This document shows, in pieces, positions 1-27,281 of a stretch of DNA of 64,000 nucleotides (positions are counted from its first letter, which is position 1; each line of letters opens with the position of its first letter). The position numbers and the translations under genes were made by a program. Below the pieces are notes generated by a model. It ran no database searches, was not told the DNA's origin, and worked only from the letters and a program-made list of their open reading frames with translations. This DNA comes from Cephalopachus bancanus (lineage: Eukaryota > Chordata > Mammalia > Primates > Tarsiidae), in contig JAPVLO010000999.1 in assembly GCA_027257055.1 (NCBI GenBank), positions 124,001-188,000 of the forward strand, written 5' to 3'.

Positions 1-137
1 GACTTCTTTTTCATCTCTCTAATTTATTAATCGTACAACAAAGAAATACATGGTCCCAAGAGGAAAAAGTGGAAGTCAGCAAGCAAAAGAGTGACAAAAG
101 TCACTCATTATCTTACTGTGTAGACATAAACACTGTT

Positions 138-294
138 AATTTTTTTTTTTTTTAATCAGAGTCTCACTCTGTTGCCCACGCTGGAGTGCAGTGGCATGTT
201 CATGGCCACCGCAGCCTCGACCTGCTGGGCTTAGGCGATTCTTCTGCCTCAGTCTTCCAAGTAGCTGGGCCAGGCATGCTACCACACCCCGCCT
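138..294 (-). mobile_element. Alu right monomer, old
   Basis: A poly-T start and the Alu right-arm sequence only, ending at the monomer boundary. The motif ACTGTTAA occurs on both sides and is a probable target-site duplication, so it inserted as a monomer-length unit. Confidence 0.8.
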
Positions 295-556
295 AAAACT
301 GTTAACTTAGTGATGTAAATTCTCCCAGACGTTTTTACTGTGTGCATGTTTAGGAATTGGTTGTACTGGTACATTCAGTTTTGTTACCTGTCTTTGTTTT
401 TTTTAATTTTCTTTTTATTCTAACTACTAGGCTACCAGGGATGCTTTTTGAAAATGAAAAGAATTTCATTATGATAAAATTTTATATTCTGATGATCTTT
501 CAGAATATTATGATAATCTTTCCAAATCAGTCTACCCTGTCTCTGAGCATGGTTTT

Positions 557-829
557 CTTTTCTTTTCTTTTCTTTTTTTTGAGTTGGAGTCTCACTCTGT
601 CGCCCAGACTGGAGTGCAGTGGCACGCTCCCAGCCACCACAGCCTCCACCTGCTGGGCTCCGGCGATCCTTCTGCCTCAGCCTTCCAAGCAGCTGGAACT
701 ATAGGCATGCGCTACCATGCCTGGCTAATTTTTTGATTTATTGTAGAGATGAGGTCTCGCCAAGTTGCCCAGGCGGCTCTTGAACCCGCGGGCTCAGGCA
801 ATCCACTTACCTCAGCCACCCAAAGCGCT
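557..829 (-). mobile_element. Alu, 5'-truncated
   Basis: An antisense dimer starting with a TTTTC-rich tail and carrying the GAGTTGGAGTCTCACTC end. It lacks the last ~25 bases of the 5' end. CTGAGCATGGTTTT flanks both sides as target-site duplication, so the truncation is original. Confidence 0.92.
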
Positions 830-892
830 GAGCATGGTTTTTAATGACTGCATAACGTCGCATTGTTTAGAAGCAGGTGATACATGATGACA

Positions 893-1125
893 CTGTTGTT
901 AGCAGTGTAGACTCTGGAGCCTGAATGCCTGAGTGTAAATGCCAGCCCTGACATTTATTAACTGTGGGATCTTGGGCAAGTTACTGAACCTCTCTTTGCC
1001 TCAGTTTCCTTATCTGTAAGGTAGGGATAATAATTTCTACTTCCTAGAGTTGTTATGAACATTAGGATTCATAGAAATAAGAACACTGAGAACTGTGCCA
1101 GGCCTCTTTTTAATGTTATTAAATG
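893..1125 (+). mobile_element. MIR SINE relic
   Basis: Carries the MIR core pattern: GATCTTGGGCAAGTTACTGA, CCTCAGTTTCC, TATCTGTAAG, and later a degenerate CTGTGCCAGG box. It is old and shared by mammals in general. Confidence 0.8.
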
Positions 1126-1436
1126 TTATTGATACTACTACTGTTATTATTAAGCCAATAGTCTATTTTATACATCCTCTGTCAGTAGGCATTCATTGTT
1201 TCTAGGACTTTGCTGGTTTAAGCAAAGATGAACAGTCTTGTCAATAAATCCTTGCTCATATTAGTGATTGTGTGGGAGGGACTTGCCTGAGTGTCTTTGA
1301 TTCCACCCTGGGCCTTTTGAGGACTGGACCAGGGTTAGGAATGAGGTCCTTGGGGCTCTCTGCTAGGCACCCTGGCCAGGTGTGTGAGAAGCTTGGTTCT
1401 GTGTTTTCTCTAACACCCCGCCCTCTGCCCCCACAG

Positions 1437-16861
<15,425 letters not shown>

Positions 16862-17344
16862 GGGCAGGGGCTGTCCGCCGGCCACCCCAACATGCACACT
16901 GGCAGGCTGAGGACTGGGCCACTGACTGCATCCCTGCCTCGAGCCTCCCAGAACTTGGACTATGAACTGCATTGCAGGGCCCTGAATCTGCCTCTGGATT
17001 GGGGCCAGGAGGTGGAGAGGGGAAGACCCTGCAGTGCTGCCGGCCCAGCTGGGGCAAGGGTTTAAAGCACAGCTCCCTGCTCCCCAGCCCCAAGCTGGCC
17101 GAGGCTCTTTTCCACAGGTCTCTTCCTCTGTCTCTGAAGAACAGCTGAGTGTAGCTTCTGGGACCTCCTTGGCAGGGGCCTGTGGGCTCTGAGCTATGGG
17201 GTCCTAGGGTCACACTCTTCAGGAGACCAGGCCCAAGGCCCTTGGAAGACAGATGGGTCGAAGATTGGAACTGTTCTGCCAGCTCCTAGGGTGGGCTTCA
17301 GTGTGTGTATTTGTGTATATGAGTAAAACATTTTATTTCTTTTT
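16862..17344 (+). other. ST14: ST14 3' UTR
   Basis: The stretch after the stop codon has no repeat in it and is GC-rich, then turns T/G-rich just before a polyadenylation signal variant at 17322. The end is placed about 15-20 bases past that signal, so the exact cleavage base is uncertain. Confidence 0.8.
17322..17327 (+). terminator. ST14: ST14 poly(A) signal, AGTAAA variant
   Basis: AGTAAA lies in the sequence GAGTAAAACATTTTATTTC, followed by a T-rich and GT-rich downstream element. No AATAAA occurs on this strand nearby, so the single-base variant is the likely signal. Confidence 0.7.
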
Positions 17345-17703
17345 TGGTAAGCTTTTTTTTTTCCTTCCTGGAGTTGGGCCCTCCTTCCTTCTCTTTCCTA
17401 GCTCCATTTGCAAGAAACTGGGCTTAATTCCTCTTAGCACAGACTGAACAGGGGTCACGGTGTGCTGTCATCTCCAGGCCAGCAAGGCGTATGTTCCCGC
17501 TGTCATCTGCAGCTTCTGAGACCAGGGGCTGCTGCCCTGTTCAGAGGGGCACATGGTCAGCAAGGGAGTCTGGGTGAGGTGCATCATGGGAGGATGTGCG
17601 GTGACTGCCTGGGCCTGGGTGTGACCTGGGAGGAGGAGGAGCTTTGTCAGAGGAAGATGGAGGAAGCGTGGCTGTGCATTCGGTGGGGAGGTGGTCACAT
17701 GAG

Positions 17704-17741
<38 letters not shown>

Positions 17742-18357
17742 ACGCGCACACACACAGACTTGAGACTGTGCATGAACTCCTGGCTGTACAGCATGGACTG
17801 AGTGGATGGTCCTGAGGCCTTGGAGGAATGATGTTGCCTTGCCTACGGCAACATCTCCCCTGCCATCCCCTTGGTTTTTACTTATTAATGTAAAATATTC
17901 CCTTTCTCCTTGCTTGGGGTGTCCCAGAGAGACCGTGTCAAGGATCGGGGGAGGGTTGGGGGAGCTTTTGAAGGGACATTTGAAGGTTTCTTGTATGCTA
18001 AGGTACCGTATAAGCTGGGGACAGGAAAAAGGAGTGGACCTAGGGTGGGAAATCACAGTCAATGTCAGGAGGGCAGGGTTGGCCTTTGCTGACCCCTGTA
18101 TTCACAGTTCAGGCCTGTTCCCAACAGATGCTGGTGTGTATTTGTTGAACAAATGGTCTTTGCCTGGCCTGAGTATGGAAACAAAAGGCAGGAAAGATAC
18201 AATCTGATTGATGTGATTCTGTAAGACTGCTTGGAGGAGACGGAGTTTGAGTTGCCCCTGTTGACGTGTTTTACTCTCTTGAGTGGGGGGAAGTTTTGTC
18301 TGGAACCTGTGCAAGCATCTTTGTTGCATTTTCCTCCCAGGGAAGGGAAAGATGGTC
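17345..18357. other. Intergenic DNA after ST14
   Basis: Unique-looking sequence with one GT/CA microsatellite; I see no gene or transposon in it. Confidence 0.75.
17708..17756 (+). repeat. (GT)n/(CA)n microsatellite
   Basis: About 16 TG units followed by CACGCGCACACACACA, so GT on one side and CA on the other; the switch makes a short inverted-repeat-like structure and a possible Z-DNA tract. Confidence 0.95.
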
Positions 18358-18644
18358 CTTTTTTTTTTTTAGTTGGAATCTCACTCTGTCACCCAGACTG
18401 GAGTGCAGTGGCACGCTCCGGGCCACCGCAGCCTCGACCCACTGGGCTCCTGCGATCCTTCCACCTCAGCTTTCCAAGTCGCCAGAACTACAGGCGTGTG
18501 CTACCACGCCCGGCTAATTTTTGATTTATTGTAGAGAGGAGGTCTCGCCAAGTTGCCCGGGTGTCTTGAACCCATGGGCTCAGGCCATGCACTCACCTCG
18601 GCCTTCCAGAGTGCTGGGATTACAGGCTGAGCCACCGAGCCCAG
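18358..18644 (-). mobile_element. Alu, lineage-specific type
   Basis: Antisense dimer from poly-T to GAGCCACCGAGCCCAGC. GGAAAGAT is found on both sides, a probable target-site duplication. Confidence 0.9.
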
Positions 18645-20598
18645 CAGGAAAGATATTCTTACCGAGAGGCAGGGGAGTAGAAAGAATGAGGATGATGCCG
18701 GTGCAGACTATACTGTGCTGTGAATGTTGTTTGTTTCTTTTCTCCCCTCACATAGTCACCCCCCTTCTGGTTGTGTCAGACGGAAAGTGTCCCAGCGTAG
18801 GTGTTGAGCAAGTCTACATTAAATGCAGAGGTTTCACATGGCTCATGTGTGACCCTGTCCTAGGTGTGTGTGAACCTTGGCAACCAGCCCAGGTGTGGAT
18901 GTGGTTGCTCACATTTGGGTGCCGAGGGGTCAGGCTAGCCTATCCACCCACAACCCCTCACTCTCCGCCGTGGCCTGACATCCTGAGTGAGCCCTTGTTC
19001 CTGCATGGCAATGGCTCTCACCAGTTCTCCTAAGTTATGTGGTTTATCAGATTCCATTTTCCATCTGGACAGCAGGTTACAAACAGATGGTTAGTCCCTC
19101 AGGGTCACCTCCTACCCTTTCCAGTTCTCAGCAGGAGGTCTGAAGTGGGAACAAGGCATGCCATCTTTGACAGTGCTCCTCACAGAGTGGTCCCTGGACA
19201 GTTGCATCAGAACCCCCCAGGACTCATGGGTGCAAAGGTTTCATCCAGGGCTTCTGTATCAGGCTCTGGTTGGGGCCGCGTGGTCTGTGTGATTTGGTTT
19301 CCAGGCGATTCTCATGCACAGTGAGGTTGGAGAAGCACTATTTCGGTGGTAGGTCTTGCCACTCCATGTGCCATGGACTAAAGGCGTCACTGAATGTTCC
19401 ACCAGGGCCCAGAGCATGGCTTGCAGGCAAGGCCTTGGTCCTGCGGTCCTAGCTGGATCCTGAAAGCCAGCCGGAATTTAGAGAAACATTTGATCCCTGG
19501 AGAATCAGTGGAATGTCAGTGCCCTTAAAAAGATGATGGAGCCAAATCTGCTTTACTTTTAACTGGAGATCAGAATAGGCTGAGAACCCTTAATTAGCTG
19601 GAGGCCAGACACATCAATCATTCTGAGGCCTGTCCTTGATAGCTTATGGCTGCGGTGCTTGGAGTTGGCCAGAAGCCTGCTACTGACTGACCTGCCTTTC
19701 CTTCCCCCAGGCAAAGGCTACAGGGTGGGGGGGTTATCCAGAGAGCGAGGAGGAGTGGCAGGGTGAGGCTGAGGACTTCAAGTGCACTGTTCCCCTGGGC
19801 ACAGCCTCCCACGCTCACAGGGGAAATGTGAGGACTGCCACAAGCTCAGTGCATCCATGTGGAGCCTTTCCCCAGAATGACTAGCTGCTTGTTGCTAGGT
19901 TCTCAAGATCATCCATCTCTCTGGTGGTGTCCTCTCCCTATCCCCAAACTACCTTGCATCTCAGTTGTTTATCTACTCGTTAAAACCATGTAAAGTTTAA
20001 TGAGTGTTTAACTCTGGGTCCTGCCTACTGCAGCCACAGCGAGTCTAACCCCACCTAGATTCTGCAGGAATCACAGTGAAATTTGGATTAGTTAGGATGG
20101 ACTTTGTAGAAGAGGCAAAGTTTCAAATCCTGGTCCTAGTCTGGAAATCTCCAGAGACCCAAGAGGTTCCCGGCTGTTGTTCAGACTGCAGGCCACACGG
20201 TGGTGATGTTGCACTGTCACAGGGAGAGGCCTCACTGGTGGGGCAAGTGGAGGGGGCGCCTGTCCCTTGCAGGGCTGTCCTCTGCTGCTCTCCAGTCACC
20301 TCTCAGTGCAGTGAAACCGGTGCCTGTCTCAGGATGAGCATCCAAGAGGTCCCAAAGATGCCACAAGAGCTTGACCTGGCTGCCACACGGACACCCTCTC
20401 CCTCATCCAGAGGTGCCTGAGTGCCTGTGGTGTGTAAGTCAGGAGCGTGCGACCAAATGCTGCTTTTCACTCTTCCAGGCTTGAGGGGTGTGTGTGTCTG
20501 TGTGTGTTGCCCACCTGCAACCACACATAAGGGAAACTGGGCCAGTGCTTCTCAGATGTGAATCTATCTCTTGGAGCTGTGAGATGACAGGAGAAACG

Positions 20599-20761
20599 CA
20601 GGCCCAGCAAATTCGGCATTAGTGAAAGATGCCTCCCAAGTGTCCTGCTGAGTGCCTTTTGTGTCTTACCCCATGTAAACACAGGCCCAGCCCATTTGGC
20701 ATTAGTGAAGGACGCCTCCCACATATTCTGAGTGCCTCCTGTGTCTTGCTTCATGTAAACA
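20599..20761 (+). repeat. 83-base tandem duplication
   Basis: CAGGCCCAGC starts a unit at 20599 and again at 20682. Both copies share CATTAGTGAA, GCCTCCCA, GAGTGCC and CATGTAAACA, with several substitutions and small gaps, so it is not recent. Confidence 0.85.
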
Positions 20762-20865
20762 TCACACAGCTGTGTATGGTCATTCCCATTTGACAGACAG
20801 AAACCAAAGTGCCAGGAGTTTGAATAGCCTGCCAAGGGTCCCCCACTTGGAAATGCAGTTCTGGG
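20755..20865 (-). mobile_element. MIR SINE relic
   Basis: Antisense MIR pattern: CATTCCCATTTGACAGACAG, GAAACCAAAGTGCCAGGAG, then GCCTGCCAAGGGTC. It begins within the second tandem copy. Confidence 0.65.
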
Positions 20866-21667
20866 TCTAGGTCAGAATGCTGGTGATATGGCACAGAGCC
20901 TGCCCTTGTCAGCCCGTGCTGTTTGTGTCACACACATCCGCCCCACCACAGGCTGTAGGTTACTCACATGCTGTCACTGGCCTTTCACCAAAAAAGGAAA
21001 CTTCACCGACCAGACTGAAGGTAGTCATACCGTTAGTACAAAAGGCCATCTTAAATGCTTTTTGTGCAAACACAAGCTGTTTCAGAGCAGCAGGTTTGTG
21101 TGGACCAACATTTAGGAATTTCCTCCAAGCATGAGTCACCCTTTCTTTTGGAAATCCTGACACCTCCCAGAGAGACCTTTCAGTCATGAGATCTTCCTGC
21201 CAGAAAACCCATTCCCCAGGCTAGAGGTTTGCCCTAAGCTGATCATGCACTTGTCTTCCATCAGTCTGGGTGGAACAGAATGGTATTGTCCCTGGGGCCC
21301 ATCAAGCCAGAGGAAGGGTGATTTTCACTAGCCATTATGTCATCTCAATTTTCCCAGTAAGGATGGTTGGTTGGTTGGGGTATAAAAAGTGTGGGTTGAA
21401 GGAGGCGGGGATAAAAGCCATCTCAGGCCAAGCCTCTGGGCTGCGGTTCCTCAGGGTGACAATCAGAAAGGGATCTTGGGAAGGCCCCAGTACCCCTGAG
21501 AATGATGAGACTAAAGCCCAAGGCAAGGAGAATATTTCTCACCTGGCTTTAAATCTGGGGATGGCCTTGAAGATGGTTCAAACCGCTCTCCCACGAGATG
21601 ACAAGCGCAGCACTTACAATGGGACAAGAGGCCAGAGTGGACTTTTCCTTTGAGTCTGAGGGGTGGA

Positions 21668-21957
21668 GGCTGGGCGCAATGGTTCAAGCCTGTAATCCCA
21701 GCACTTTGGGAGGCCGAGGTGAGAGGATTGCTTGAGTCCAGGGGTTTGAGACCAGCCTGGACAGCTTGGTGAGACCATGTCTCTAAAATAAATAAAAAAT
21801 TAGTTGGGTGTGGTGGTATGCGCCTGTAGTTCCAGCTACTTGGAAAGTTGAGGCAGAAGGATTGCCTGAGCCCAGCAGGTCAAGGCTGCGGTGGCCATGA
21901 GCGTACCACTGCACTTTAGCCTGGGTGAGAGTGAGACTCTAACTCAAAAAATAAAAA
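21668..21957 (+). mobile_element. Alu, early member of the lineage
   Basis: Sense dimer with GGTTCAAGCCTGTAATCC. AGTCTGAGGGGTGG before and AGTCTGTGGGGTGG after are the target-site duplication with one change. Confidence 0.92.
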
Positions 21958-23028
21958 AGTCTGTGGGGTGGCACAGGCTCCTGAAAGCCTACAACCAGCA
22001 GGTGCAGCAGGGGACTGGCTTGGCTCTGCTCTTGGATGAGCCCTTCGGAACTCTCGGCAGAGAGAAGACACAGCGGCCACCAGCGCATCAGGACAGCTGG
22101 AGTGCACGGGACCAGGTGCAGCTAAGTGCCAAGGGAGGCCTGTGTCTGGATCATCCTCACACACAGGCTGCCTGCTCCCTTTCTCAGATGCTGATGCATA
22201 TGTCACACGAGTTGCTTTTGTGGCCTGACAGGCCTACAAGTGAGGATACTATATTTTGAATTCTAACTCAGGATTTCAACATGCTGGGCTCTCCTTTCCT
22301 GTTTCTCTTCTTCCCAAGAGGCACATCCCCTCCCAAGTCCCACTGTCCTGTGCCTGCAGCTTAGAGACCTTGTATTCGTTCCATCCTTTCCACTCACCTC
22401 CTGTTCCCTAAAAAGCTGCTGTCCAGAGCTATTTCCAGGCATCGGTGGGATCAGCTCCATTGTCCATTTGTTCCATTGCCTCAGAATCTTCCAGCAGGAG
22501 GGACGTGTGTGTTTTCCTGGGATGTGAACTTGACTTTCCCTTCCCCTTGGCTCGCTGTGCTTACCCTCCCCCCCCACTGCCTTCACCTCGGAGGCTATCA
22601 CCATTTCCCCTGCCCACTCCCCTGTCTGGGCCAGACCTCTCTGGAACTTCATCTGGTCTTGTCTAGCTCAACAGGGAAATAACAGGAAAATTACTCAACA
22701 GGGAAACTCTTCCATCCTCAGCCTGAACTCTTTTTCCACAAAACTACAAGAACACGGTGTGGGGAGGAGGTGGGGAGAGCCCAGGTCCACCAGGAAGGGT
22801 AGGGATCTTGCCCTCCACAAGGAAGTACAGTCGGAGAACATTTCCCAAGATACACATGGCATCTGACACTTCTTTGAAGTTCACAATCTAAGTGCTGTCT
22901 AAATTCCCACGGTAGGCAAATAGGATAGAAAAAAGTGTATACAGACCAGGAAAAAAGTGAAATGTTTGAAACACGTTTGAAACAATGTTTGAAATCTTCC
23001 TCTGCTTTGAGGAATGGGGAACAAACTT
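21958..23028. other. Intergenic DNA
   Basis: No transposon or gene recognised. A C-run near 22565 is the only low-complexity patch. Confidence 0.65.
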
Positions 23029-23316
23029 TTTTTTTTTTTGAGTTGCAGTCTCACTCTGTCGCCCAGACAGGAGTGCAGTGGCCGCTCCCGGCCACCGCAG
23101 CCTCGACCTGCTGGGCTCTGGTGATCCTTCCGCCTCAGCCTTCCGAGTAGCCGGAATTACAGGTGCGCGCTACCACGCCCGGCTGATTTTTTGATTTATT
23201 GTAGAGATGCGGTCTCGCCAAGTTGCCCAGGCGGGTCTCGAACCCACGGGCTCAGGCAATCCACTCACCTCAGCCTCCCAAGGCGCGGGATTACTGGCTG
23301 AGCCACCGAGCCCGAC
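23029..23316 (-). mobile_element. Alu, lineage-specific type
   Basis: Antisense dimer with CCGCTCCCGGCCACCGCAGC. GGGAACAAACTT flanks both sides as target-site duplication. Confidence 0.94.
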
Positions 23317-26300
23317 TGGGAACAAACTTATTTATGTAAGTTGGGAAAGGACGGGAGAGGACACAGTGGGGAAAGGGCACTGGGTATTGGCTGTGGGACT
23401 GCGTAGGTTCATCAGGCCTGGGCAAGGCAGGCACTGGAAAGGCAAAGTCCTAGTCATGTCCAGGGCCTGGGGAGAAGTCCCAGGGTCGGCTGACCAGCCT
23501 GGGCTGAATGTGGGGAAGGGGCCTCCTGTGCCTGGGTCTTTTTGGGCATTGCAAGGACTCTTGTGTGTGTGCAAGAACTTTTCTGTGACCCTTCAATGAC
23601 TCAGTGGAACGTACTTGCTGGGACAGCCGCTGCCTGAAGGGCATCCTTTTAGAACTGGAGGAATACCACCATCTTCCGACTGGAACCTCAGCAGAGAAGA
23701 ATCCTACATTCAAGTCATGTAGGCCAGAGTCCAGTGAGGAACTTGTCTCCCCCACAATGCCGTGAGAGCACAGGCAGCCTCTGCGCCTCAGCCCTTGCTG
23801 CACCTCCACCCCATTTCTATACCTGCCCTCGCCAAGTGAGTTTCTAAGCTCATCTCTCCCCTGCTGGATGTTAGAGCTGGCTAGGCTCTGGGTGATCATC
23901 AGCTCCAACAACATACACCAAGTGTCAGTAACAACCAGTGGTGTGTGCTGAGCGCCTTATATACATCCTCTCACCTTCTCTTCATCATGGCTACATGAGA
24001 GGAAACTGGCCAGGGGATGGCCTTGTGGGCATCTTGCTCAAGGTTCTTCAGTAAAGGAAGAGGAAGGACATAATCCGGCTGGGCACCATTGCCTGTGCCA
24101 TGATTAAGTTCTGCATCGCCTTCTGGAACCAACGCCACCGGGAGCTTTGAGATGCTGGGTGTGGGACATTGCTTGCCAGGTACTGAATTCACTGGCTTCT
24201 GCACATGTGGAAAAGGCTAAAGCGAACTCCACTAGCTGGGCTCCGAAATGGCTCCTTCAGCATTTCAAAATCTTTCCCATCCTATTTCCTTGGCTACCCC
24301 CAGCAGCTCGTGGGCATTTCCCCTTCTCAGGAGCCAAACCATCTGCTTTTTCTTACTCCTCTGCCTTGGGGCAGTGTGGACTGGAGAGAGAAAATGTTCC
24401 CTCGAGGTCTTGGCTGTGGGCAGAACAACACGTTCTGTCCTCTGATTCAGGCTTTGTCCCTCATCTTCCACCCTTGGGCTGTTCATTCCTCCTGAAGGCT
24501 GCTTGGCCTTGTGGGAAGCTTAAACAAAGGGTATCAAGGCCAAAGGGATGGGGATCCCTTGGCCTGAGAGGATGGATAGAGATTCTGCAGGCACCATGGA
24601 ACATGTCCTGGGTCCTGCTGAGACCAGAGCAATCCCATGTCCAGACTTTCCAGTCCCAAATACCTGCAGGCTGAGCCTGGGGGGGGAGGGGAATGGAAGT
24701 ATTTCTGCATCACCAGTGACTGTTCCCTGGGACCTGGGGAAATGTAGCGAGAACCAGAGCTGGAAATGTAATTCCATTTTGTTCAAAGGCTTCTGAAAAA
24801 TAAATGAGTGGTTAACAGTTTGAACTGTTTCACTGGCTATTTATTTTAAGCAAGAGCCTTTTGATTTTAAAAAGACTATTTTGGGTTAAGAGTAAAGAAA
24901 GATGATTCGACCTACTTTTGTCCCTGCCATGGGCTCACTCCAGGTGAGAGCAGCAGGGGACGCGCACACACAGCATTCCACTGTGGTCAGTTGCTAGAGC
25001 AGCCGAGGACAGCAGTGGGACCGACCAGAGGGAAGCTTTGAGCAGCCCACCTCTCTCCAAAGCCCCACCCACACGCTCTGTGGAGAGTCTTGGGATGCGT
25101 AGATGTCGAACACCTGTGCTCTCATGAGTGGAAGCATCAGGTTTGGAGACCACTGTGAAGGCAGCTTTGGTAGGATGGGGTGTTGCCTTCCCTCTCCTCG
25201 AAGCCCCTAACCCACTGTTTTCGGCACAGTAAGGAACTCATCGTGCCTTGGAGAGGCTAGCAGACACTTTCTAAGCCCCACAAGTGCTTCCTAAGCTCTT
25301 GACATGGACGGCCAACTGCTGCACATGGGGAGCAAGGACTCATTTATGTGACTTTGGAGAGTGTTGAGGGCTAGACTCATGCAGAAGTCCTTGGCAGCCT
25401 CCTGGGCTGGAGCAGGTTTACAGGAGGCAAAGGGAATTTGGGATGCTGGTCCCCACTTCGGGGAGCCGAGCACTCTCTCTCTTCTTATGGGCACAGAGAG
25501 CCCTGAGACATTTCTCACATCACCTTTGCCAAAGCTTGGATTTCATCCCATTGCATGTATCTGGAAAACTTCACATCTCTAAAGCTTTTCTTCTCCAGGG
25601 TTAAATAAAGTGAACCACTTTAGGCTTTCTCTCCTAGCATTCAGCCACGTTCACATCAAGTACTAGGGAGGTGGAGGGAAGACTTGGGATGGAGCTTGCT
25701 AAAATCCTGCCAATACCACTTCTGGTACTGGGGAAACAAAGAGCACCCCAGAGCTGTGAATAGCTGACTTCTCTGTGAACCACTCATACTTGGGTGCTTC
25801 TTTATTACGGAGGGTGAAAATGAGAGGGTGGTAGGAAGTGTATTGAGGTCCAGATTATACTTGGGTTTAGGAAAATAACTGTAACTAGACTTCCTTTATT
25901 GTGGACTCATTTCCAGTAGCTTTACGTTCCTATCTCCTTATTAATTCATCTAAAGGATACTTACTGGCTCTATGTGTCAGGCCTTGTTCTAGGCACTTGG
26001 GGTTCAGCTGTGGTCTTCAAAATAACTCAAGGAAAGAGAGGCGTAGGGAGGTGAAATGATGTTTCCGTGCTGGACTCCTTGTCTCTTGACTTCTGACTCA
26101 GTGAGTGCTTTTCCTGCTCTGCACTGTCACTGGAGAGAAGGAAAGAATCTTCAGGAAGCAGGCAGCACAACTGCTTCATAAACATTGTGTCAGTGCTCAG
26201 TTACATAAAGACAAGTTTTTGCATCTGGAAAGGTTAGTATATTTGTTATACATTCCTGTCACCCTAAACCCACATGACCTTAGACTGAGTCTAATTCTGT

Positions 26301-26442
26301 TCTGCCTTGACCTCCCCAGATATTTTCAGCTTCTTGGGATGGATGAACCTCTCCTCTTTTATACATGGATTATTCTTGGGACTGCATCATGAGAGATCCT
26401 GGGAAGCAGGGACCAAACTTGGTGTTTACATTGAGTGTAGGT
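23317..26442. other. Alu-free intergenic DNA
   Basis: A MIR-like relic sits at about 23925-24075 (antisense; GCCTTATATACATCCTCTCA, then GAGAGGAAACTGGCCAGGGG) and a MIR or L2 fragment at about 25945-26075 (TATGTGTCAGGCCTTGTTC). The rest is unassigned; open frames here lack support. Confidence 0.6.
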
Positions 26443-26452
26443 TAAACAACTT

Positions 26453-26660
26453 CTTTTTATTTATTTATTTATTTAGAAAGATGTGGGGTACAATTCAGGA
26501 TTGGGTACATAAGTGGTCATCATACAGGTGACGTTTGGGCCTCCCATTGGTTCTCACTTCACCTGGTTTGGGATCAGGTACCCTTACTGATGTTATGTGA
26601 AAACCCTCCCCCCGCAGTCTCTTGCTACTGCCAATCCCTTTCATGTAGTATTATGATAAA
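26453..26660 (-). mobile_element. 5'-truncated L1-like 3' end
   Basis: TAAACAACTT at 26443-26452 and 26661-26670 is a perfect target-site duplication around a T-rich start (TTTATTTATTTATTTA) and the motif GATGTGGGGTACAATTCAGG. A motif nearly identical occurs at 61773. The antisense layout with a poly-T start fits a truncated LINE. Confidence 0.65.
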
Positions 26661-26670
26661 TAAACAACTT

Positions 26671-26967
26671 TTTTTTTTTTTGGAGCTGGAGTCTCACTCT
26701 GTCACTCAGACTGGAGTGCAGTGGCCGCTCCCGGCCACCGCAGCCTCGACCTGCTGGACTCTGGCGATCCTTCCGCCTCAGCCTTCCAAGTAGCTGGAAC
26801 TACAGGTACGCGCTACCACGCCCAGCTAATTTTTTGATTTATTGTAGAGATGAGGTCTTGCCAAGTTGCTCAGGCGGGTCTCGAACCCGCGGGCTCAGGC
26901 AATCCACTCATCCACTCACCTCGGCCTCCCAAAGTGCTGGGATTACAGGCTGAGCCACTGAGCCCAG
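26671..26967 (-). mobile_element. Alu, lineage-specific type
   Basis: Antisense dimer placed directly against the L1-like end; AACAACTT flanks it. It has a small extra repeat (CCACTCATCCACTCACC) in the left arm. Confidence 0.92.
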
Positions 26968-26991
26968 CCAACAACTTCTTTTTAACATACT

Positions 26992-27281
26992 TTTTTTTTT
27001 TGAGTTGGAGTCTTATCTGTCACCCAGGCTGGAGGGCAGTGGCATGCTTCAGACCACTGCAGCCTCGATCTGCTGGGTTCAGGTGATCCTTCCACCCCAG
27101 CCTTCCAAGTAGCTGGAACTACAGGCACATGCCACCGTGCCCGGCTAATTTTTGGATTTATTGTAGAGATAAGGTCTCGTCAATTTGCCCAGGCTGGTCT
27201 CGAACCTGCAGGCTCAGGCAATCCTCTCACCTCGGCCTCCCAAAGTGCTGGAATTATAGGTGTGAGCCACTGTGCCTGGTC
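26992..27281 (-). mobile_element. Alu, early member of the lineage
   Basis: Antisense dimer, 25 bases from the previous one and in the same direction. TTCTTTTTAACATACTT is a long perfect target-site duplication at both ends. Confidence 0.94.

Larger units (their letters stand above)
1..1436 (+). other. ST14: ST14 intron, left edge of window
   Basis: Non-coding intron that holds two minus-strand Alus and a MIR (listed separately). I see nothing recognisable at 1-137, 298-556 and 1126-1436. Confidence 0.85.
18645..21667. other. Alu-free intergenic DNA
   Basis: Three kilobases without an Alu. It holds an 83-base tandem duplication and a MIR relic (listed). No open frame here has codon or homology support; the rest is unassigned. 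Confidence 0.7.

Noticed and set aside
17708..17756. Possible hairpin regulatory element
   Set aside because: It is an ordinary GT/CA microsatellite switch; pairing follows from the repeat itself.
24780..24830. AATAAA at about 24799 as a second gene end
   Set aside because: No upstream exons or conserved frame; single hexamers are common by chance.
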